Of a stretch of DNA of 64,000 bases, positions 59,956 through 64,000 are shown piece by piece. The stretch's first letter is position 1, and each line of letters starts with the position of its first letter. The notes under the pieces were generated by a model. The model did not search any database. It was not told the DNA's origin and saw nothing but the letters and a program-made list of their open reading frames with translations. Both the position numbers and the translations under genes were made by a program. The DNA comes from ZC4RG20 sp036381515. GTDB taxonomy: Bacteria; Pseudomonadota; Gammaproteobacteria; Steroidobacterales; Rariloculaceae. The DNA is taken from the NCBI GenBank assembly GCA_036381515.1, contig DASVCR010000029.1:4335-68334 (forward strand). Reading direction: 5' to 3'.

Positions 59956-61590
59956 GTGAGCGAGTACGACTATGTGATCATCGGCGCCGGCACGGCCGGG
60001 TGCGTGCTCGCGAACCGGCTGTCGGCCGATCCGTCCGTCCGGGTCGCGCTGCTCGAGGCAGGCGGCAAGGACGACTACTTCTGGATCGACGTGCCGGTCG
60101 GCTACCTCTACACGATCGGCAACCCGCGCACGGACTGGTGCTACGCGATCGAGCCCGATCCGGGCCTGAACGGCCGCACGATAGGCTACGCGCGCGGCAA
60201 GGGCCTCGGCGGCTGCTCGTCGATCAACGCGATGATCTACATGCGCGGTCAGAAGAGCGACTACGACCACTGGGCGTCGCTCGGCAATCGCGGCTGGTCG
60301 TGGGACGACGTGCTGCCGATCTTCAAACGCTCCGAGGACTATCAGCACGGCGCCGACGAGATGCACGGCGCGGGCGGCGAGCTTCGCGTAGAGGAGCGGC
60401 GCGTGTCGTGGGAGATCCTCGACGCATGGCGCGACGCCGCCGAGGAATGCGGGATCCCGAAAATCGCCGAGTTCAATCGCGGAGACAATTTCGGCAACGC
60501 GTATTTCCAGGTGACGCAGCGGCGCGGCGTGCGGTGGAGCGCGACGAAAGCGTTCCTGCGGCCGGTGCTGCATCGGCCGAACCTCGAAGTCCTGACGCAT
60601 GCGCACGCCGAGCGCGTCGTGCTCGAGCGGCGGGACAGCCTGTTGCGCGCGACGGGGGTCAGCGCGGTCATCGGCAACGAGCGGCGCACGATCGCCGCGC
60701 GCCGCGAGGTGATTCTCGCGGCGGGCGCGATCGGCTCGCCGCAGATCCTGCAGCTTTCAGGCGTCGGCCCGGGGAAGCTCCTGCGCGCGCACGCCATCGA
60801 CGTCGTGCACGATCTGCCGGGCGTCGGCGAGAACCTGCACGACCATCTGCAGATCCGGATGATCTACAAGGTTCACGGCACGGCGACGCTGAATCGGCGC
60901 GCCCGGTCGCTGCTCGGCAAGGCGGCGATGGCGCTCGAGTACGCGCTGTTCAAGACCGGTCCGCTGACGATGCCGCCGTCCCAGCTCGGCGCTTTCGCGA
61001 AGAGCGATCCGGACCGGCCTTCGGCGAACCTCGAATGGCACGTGCAGCCGCTGTCGCTCGACCGGTTCGGTGCGCCGCTCCATCCGTTCGACGCGATCAC
61101 GCCGTCGGTCTGCAATCTGCAGCCGACGAGCCGCGGGCACGTGCGGATCAACAGCCCCGATCCGATGGCGGCCCCGGCGATCACGCTGAATTATCTGTCG
61201 ACGGACGACGACCGGCAGGTCGCGGTCGCGGGGATGCGCTTCACGCGGCGCATCATGGCCGCGAAGGCGCTCGAGCGGTTCCGGCCCGAGGAGTGGAAGC
61301 CCGGTCCGCACGTCGAGCGCGACGAGGATCTCGTCCGCGCGGCCGGCGACCTCGGCACGACGATCTTCCATCCGGTCGGCACGTGCAAGATGGGCCACGA
61401 CTCGCTCGCCGTCGTCGACGACACGCTCGCCGTGCACGGGATCGACGCGCTGCGCGTCGTCGACGCGTCGATCATGCCGCGCATCACGTCCGGCAATACG
61501 AATGCGCCGACGGTGATGATCGCGGAGAAGGGCGCCGAGATGATCCTCGCTGCGGCCCGGCGGGCGCCGCGCAGGAGCCATGCGGCCTGA
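59956..61590 (+). CDS. GMC-family oxidoreductase (choline dehydrogenase-like)
   Basis: A 544-residue FAD enzyme started at a GTG at 59956 behind a G-rich ribosome site. The N-terminal dinucleotide fold is DYVIIGAGTAGCVLANRLS, and GKGLGGCSSINAMIYMRG is GMC signature 1. AGAIGSPQILQLSGVGP is signature 2, and FHPVGTCKMG plus TSGNTNAPTVMIAEKGA hold the catalytic His and Asn. It oxidises an alcohol to the aldehyde, possibly choline to betaine aldehyde, but no betaine aldehyde dehydrogenase is adjacent, so another alcohol is equally possible. Confidence 0.92.
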   Translation: MSEYDYVIIGAGTAGCVLANRLSADPSVRVALLEAGGKDDYFWIDVPVGYLYTIGNPRTDWCYAIEPDPGLNGRTIGYARGKGLGGCSSINAMIYMRGQKSDYDHWASLGNRGWSWDDVLPIFKRSEDYQHGADEMHGAGGELRVEERRVSWEILDAWRDAAEECGIPKIAEFNRGDNFGNAYFQVTQRRGVRWSATKAFLRPVLHRPNLEVLTHAHAERVVLERRDSLLRATGVSAVIGNERRTIAARREVILAAGAIGSPQILQLSGVGPGKLLRAHAIDVVHDLPGVGENLHDHLQIRMIYKVHGTATLNRRARSLLGKAAMALEYALFKTGPLTMPPSQLGAFAKSDPDRPSANLEWHVQPLSLDRFGAPLHPFDAITPSVCNLQPTSRGHVRINSPDPMAAPAITLNYLSTDDDRQVAVAGMRFTRRIMAAKALERFRPEEWKPGPHVERDEDLVRAAGDLGTTIFHPVGTCKMGHDSLAVVDDTLAVHGIDALRVVDASIMPRITSGNTNAPTVMIAEKGAEMILAAARRAPRRSHAA

Positions 61591-61627
61591 AACGCGGTCG
61601 ATCGGCGGCGCGGCGTATACTGCGCGG

Positions 61628-62005
61628 ATGCGCCTGCGAACGTTCGCCATCGCCGCGCTCGCGATTGTCCTTTCGGGTTGCGCGACGTATCAACCGATCG
61701 AGACGACGCCCGAGGGCATCGCCGGCCACGTCGCACCGGGCGACAGCGTGCGAGTGATCACTCGCGACGAGAACGAGCTCCGCTTCCTCGTGACGTACGT
61801 CGACGATGCCGAGATCAGCGGTCGCGTGGACGGCGACGGCGCGCCGGTCCGGCTGTCGTTCGACGCGATTCGTCGGATCGAGATCCACCGTTTCAGCATG
61901 CGGCGCACGCTGCTCGGCGTCGTGCTGCCGGTCGTCGTCGGCGCGCTGGTCGTGTGCAACAACGACGACTGCCGCACCGAAAGCGTCGTCGACGCCGACC
62001 TCTAG
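61628..62005 (+). CDS. Small lipoprotein of unknown function
   Basis: A 125-residue protein with a lipoprotein signal (LAIVLSGCATY, lipobox LSGC). The mature part has a small beta-rich domain (GDSVRVITRDENELRFLVTYV and later AIRRIEIHRF), similar to repeated beta-strand modules found in lipoproteins of gammaproteobacteria. A hydrophobic stretch near the end (GVVLPVVVGALVV) precedes a Cys-containing tail. It follows the GMC gene by 37 bp and may share its transcript. The role is unknown. Confidence 0.75.
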   Translation: MRLRTFAIAALAIVLSGCATYQPIETTPEGIAGHVAPGDSVRVITRDENELRFLVTYVDDAEISGRVDGDGAPVRLSFDAIRRIEIHRFSMRRTLLGVVLPVVVGALVVCNNDDCRTESVVDADL

Positions 62006-62035
62006 GCCCATATCGTCGGCCCGGATGGGCAGCGT

Positions 62036-62091
62036 GCTCCCCCGAGGTCGCAGCCCTTCAGGGATGGACGGAAGCGGGACTCCGAGGGAGC
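62036..62091. terminator. Possible hairpin between convergent genes
   Basis: GCTCCCCCGAGGTC (62036-62049) can pair with GACTCCGAGGGAGC (62078-62091) at 11 of 14 positions. It lies between the end of the lipoprotein gene and the end of the convergent RND gene, a normal place for a terminator. No T-tract follows, so the call is weak. Confidence 0.3.
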
Positions 62092-62098
62092 CCCGCGT

Positions 62099-64000
62099 TC
62101 ACGCGCGCTGCGTCGTCTCCGCCGGCAGCGCTTCGCCGCCGGCACCGCGCCGGAAGACGCGGCGGAAGTACGCCGTCGCGCGCTCGCCGAGCAGCAGCAT
62201 GCTCGGCGTCAGCAGGAGCGTCAGCAACGTCGCGAACGAGAGCCCGCCCGCGATCGCGGTCGACAGCTGCGTCCACCACTGCGTCGAGGGGCTGCCGATC
62301 TCGATGTTGCGCCCGATCAGGTCGACGTTGATGCCGAGCACCATTGGCATCAGGCCGAGGACCGTCGTCACGCTCGTCAGCATGACCGGCCGGAAGCGCT
62401 GCGCGCACGTTTCGAGCACGGCGTCGATCGCGTCCTTGCCGCGCTCCCGCAGCACGTTGTACGTGTCGATCAGGATGATGTTGTTGTTCACGACGATGCC
62501 GGCGAGCGCGATCACGCCGACGCCGCTCATCACGATTCCGAACGGCCGGTTCGTCACGAGCAGCCCGAGCATCACGCCGATCGTCGAGAACACGATCGCC
62601 GTCAGAACCAGGAATGCCTGATAGAAGCTGTTGAACTGCGTGACGAGGATCAGCGCCATCAGGCACACGGCCGCGATGAACGCCTTCTCCAGGAAGGCGG
62701 CGGCCTCTTCCTGATCCTCGGTCTCACCCCTGAACCTGACGTCGATCTCCGGATCGAGATTGGCGGTTTCGAGCCAGGCAGCGATCTCCTGCACCTTCGT
62801 GTCCGCCACCACGTCTTCCTCGACGTCCGCGCTGATCGTCATCACGCGCCGTCCGTCGACGCGCTGCAGGTTGCCGACGCGGGGCGCCGGAGTACGCGTC
62901 ATGAACGTCGATACCGGCACCGAGCCGGACGCCGAAGAGATGCGCAGCTCGTCGAGCTGACCGAGGTTGCGGTCGGCCGGTGGAAAGCGCACCCGGATGT
63001 CGACCTCGTCGTCCGCGTCGTGCGGGCGGTAATCGCCGATCTTGATGCCGTTCGTCACGAGCTGGATCGCGTTGCCGACCGTCGTGATGTCCGCGCCGAA
63101 GCGAGCCGCCTGATCGCGATCGACGCGGAGCCGCCATTCGATGCCGGGAATCGGCCGGCTGTCCGTGATGTCGACGAGCCCGTCGATGTGCTCGAGGCCC
63201 GCGCGAATCTGCGCGACCGCGTCCGGCAGGAGCTCCGGACGCCGCGACGAGATCTCGATCTGAATCGGCTTGCCGGACGACAGGCCGGACTCCTGCTCCT
63301 CCGGCTCGACGATGATGCCGGCGAGGTCGGCCGTCCGCTTGCGTATCTCGGCAAGAATCTCGGCCGACGGGCGGCGCTCGGTCCAGTCGACGTAGCGAAG
63401 CTGGATCCGGCCGATCAGGTCTTCTTCCTCCTCGCCGCCGAAGCGGAGGCTCGTGCGGCTGTACACGGACTCGATCTCCGGCATGCCGAGGATACGCTCT
63501 TCGACCTGACGCACGAGCACGTCGCGCTCCTCGACCGAGTAGTCGCCGCGCGCGCGAATGTTGATTGCGGCCTGCGTCGGCTCGACCTCGGGGAAGAACT
63601 CGACGCCGCGGCCGAACAGCGCGTAGGCGCCGATCGCACCCGCGAGCAGCAGGACGCCGGCGATCAAGAGCTTGCCGGGGTGGCCGACGACGCGCCTGAG
63701 CGTGGCGAGGTAGAAGCGTCCCGCGGTGCCGAGCCTGTCGTACGGGTTCTGCACGACCAGGAGATCCGCCTCGTCGACGCCCGGCGGAACCGTCCGGTCG
63801 TCCTTGCGGCCGAGCACACCGCCGACGGTCGGCACGAACACGAGCGCCATGATCAGCGAGCCGGTCAGCGTCACGAGCAGCGTGATCGGCAGATACTTCA
63901 TGAACTCGCCTGCAATGCCGGGCCAGAACAGGAGCGGCAGGAACACGACGAGCGTCGTCGCGGTCGACGACGTCACCGGCCACGCCATGCGCTGCGCGGC
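62099..64000 (-). CDS. RND efflux permease (HAE1-type), C-terminal part
   Basis: The frame runs off the right edge; 633 C-terminal residues are visible, roughly 60% of a normal RND permease. QRMAWPVTSSTATTLVVFLPLLFWPGIAGEFMKYLP is the end of the first membrane block, followed by the second periplasmic porter loop (from about VEFFPEVEPTQAAINI) and the second membrane block (VMSGVGVIALAGIVVNNNIILIDTYNVLRERG). The loop opening PEVEPTQAAINIRARGDYS is that of HAE1/AcrB-like pumps that expel hydrophobic compounds or lipids. The periplasmic adaptor and outer-membrane partner would lie beyond the window. Confidence 0.92.
   Translation of the reverse strand, partial: AAQRMAWPVTSSTATTLVVFLPLLFWPGIAGEFMKYLPITLLVTLTGSLIMALVFVPTVGGVLGRKDDRTVPPGVDEADLLVVQNPYDRLGTAGRFYLATLRRVVGHPGKLLIAGVLLLAGAIGAYALFGRGVEFFPEVEPTQAAINIRARGDYSVEERDVLVRQVEERILGMPEIESVYSRTSLRFGGEEEEDLIGRIQLRYVDWTERRPSAEILAEIRKRTADLAGIIVEPEEQESGLSSGKPIQIEISSRRPELLPDAVAQIRAGLEHIDGLVDITDSRPIPGIEWRLRVDRDQAARFGADITTVGNAIQLVTNGIKIGDYRPHDADDEVDIRVRFPPADRNLGQLDELRISSASGSVPVSTFMTRTPAPRVGNLQRVDGRRVMTISADVEEDVVADTKVQEIAAWLETANLDPEIDVRFRGETEDQEEAAAFLEKAFIAAVCLMALILVTQFNSFYQAFLVLTAIVFSTIGVMLGLLVTNRPFGIVMSGVGVIALAGIVVNNNIILIDTYNVLRERGKDAIDAVLETCAQRFRPVMLTSVTTVLGLMPMVLGINVDLIGRNIEIGSPSTQWWTQLSTAIAGGLSFATLLTLLLTPSMLLLGERATAYFRRVFRRGAGGEALPAETTQRA

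Overview
The window is very GC-rich chromosomal DNA of a free-living, aerobic Gram-negative bacterium, most likely a gammaproteobacterium. This is inferred from the gene content: a complete cbb3 oxidase locus, Tat-exported PhoX and aldo/keto reductase, a DUF6491 protein, a GlyGly-CTERM sorting signal, an HAE1-type RND pump, HrpB, lipoproteins and an Opp-type ABC importer. No rRNA, tRNA, CRISPR, phage or insertion-sequence gene was seen, so the exact lineage cannot be fixed.

Layout. 1-10.7 kb: the start of a LysR regulator facing an OYE-type ene-reductase, a PhoX phosphatase, a LOG-family protein, two Na+-coupled solute transporters (SSS and BCCT), an aldo/keto reductase facing a Vat/CatB-type acetyltransferase, and a pirin. 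10.9-16.9 kb: the cbb3 oxidase operon ccoNOQP, a short FixH-like gene, ccoI and ccoS, tightly packed with overlapping start and stop codons. 17-25.9 kb: a DUF6491 protein, a class-II-like cytochrome c, a sterol-desaturase-type hydroxylase, a BlaI/BlaR1-like pair, a glycosyltransferase, an orphan histidine kinase, an LpxH-like hydrolase and an M20 peptidase. 26.6-36.8 kb: a cyclase-family protein, CorA, then a same-strand run of SnoaL-like protein, PQQ dehydrogenase, a metalloprotease-cytochrome fusion and a beta-propeller protein, with a convergent GntR regulator. 37-46.2 kb: HrpB and a five-gene Opp-type importer. 46.3-51 kb: YciI, an AhpD-like protein, an AlkA-type glycosylase and two aldo/keto reductases. 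51-59.7 kb: a large exported fusion protein and an AddAB-like helicase/nuclease pair. 59.9-64 kb: a GMC oxidoreductase, a small lipoprotein and the 3' part of an RND pump.

Two features stand out. First, the spaces between genes carry two related families of short palindromic repeats. Family A has the core GGGGTCAGAGCCC and family B the core GTGTC(A/T)GACAC, each with an A-rich flank on one side and GATTT on the other. Three inverted pairs with 34-35 nt loops have the geometry of REPINs, although no RAYT transposase gene lies in the window. Family A copies have also spread in frame into oppC, giving its permease a repeat-derived N-terminus of about 105 residues. Second, two very long genes encode in-frame chains of two exported modules. 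In each, a C-terminal sorting-type segment (GlyGly-CTERM, or CFI-box plus membrane segment) ends in an Arg cluster and is followed without a stop by a second signal-peptide-like segment and a second exported domain. One joins a reprolysin-type protease to a cytochrome c; the other joins a beta-helix/Fn3-like protein to a beta-barrel.

Functional themes are respiration and periplasmic redox (cbb3, PQQ dehydrogenase, cytochromes), peptide or small-solute uptake, possible osmolyte handling (BCCT, SSS and GMC oxidoreductase, inferred from family only), and detoxification by reductases, an acetyltransferase and the RND pump.
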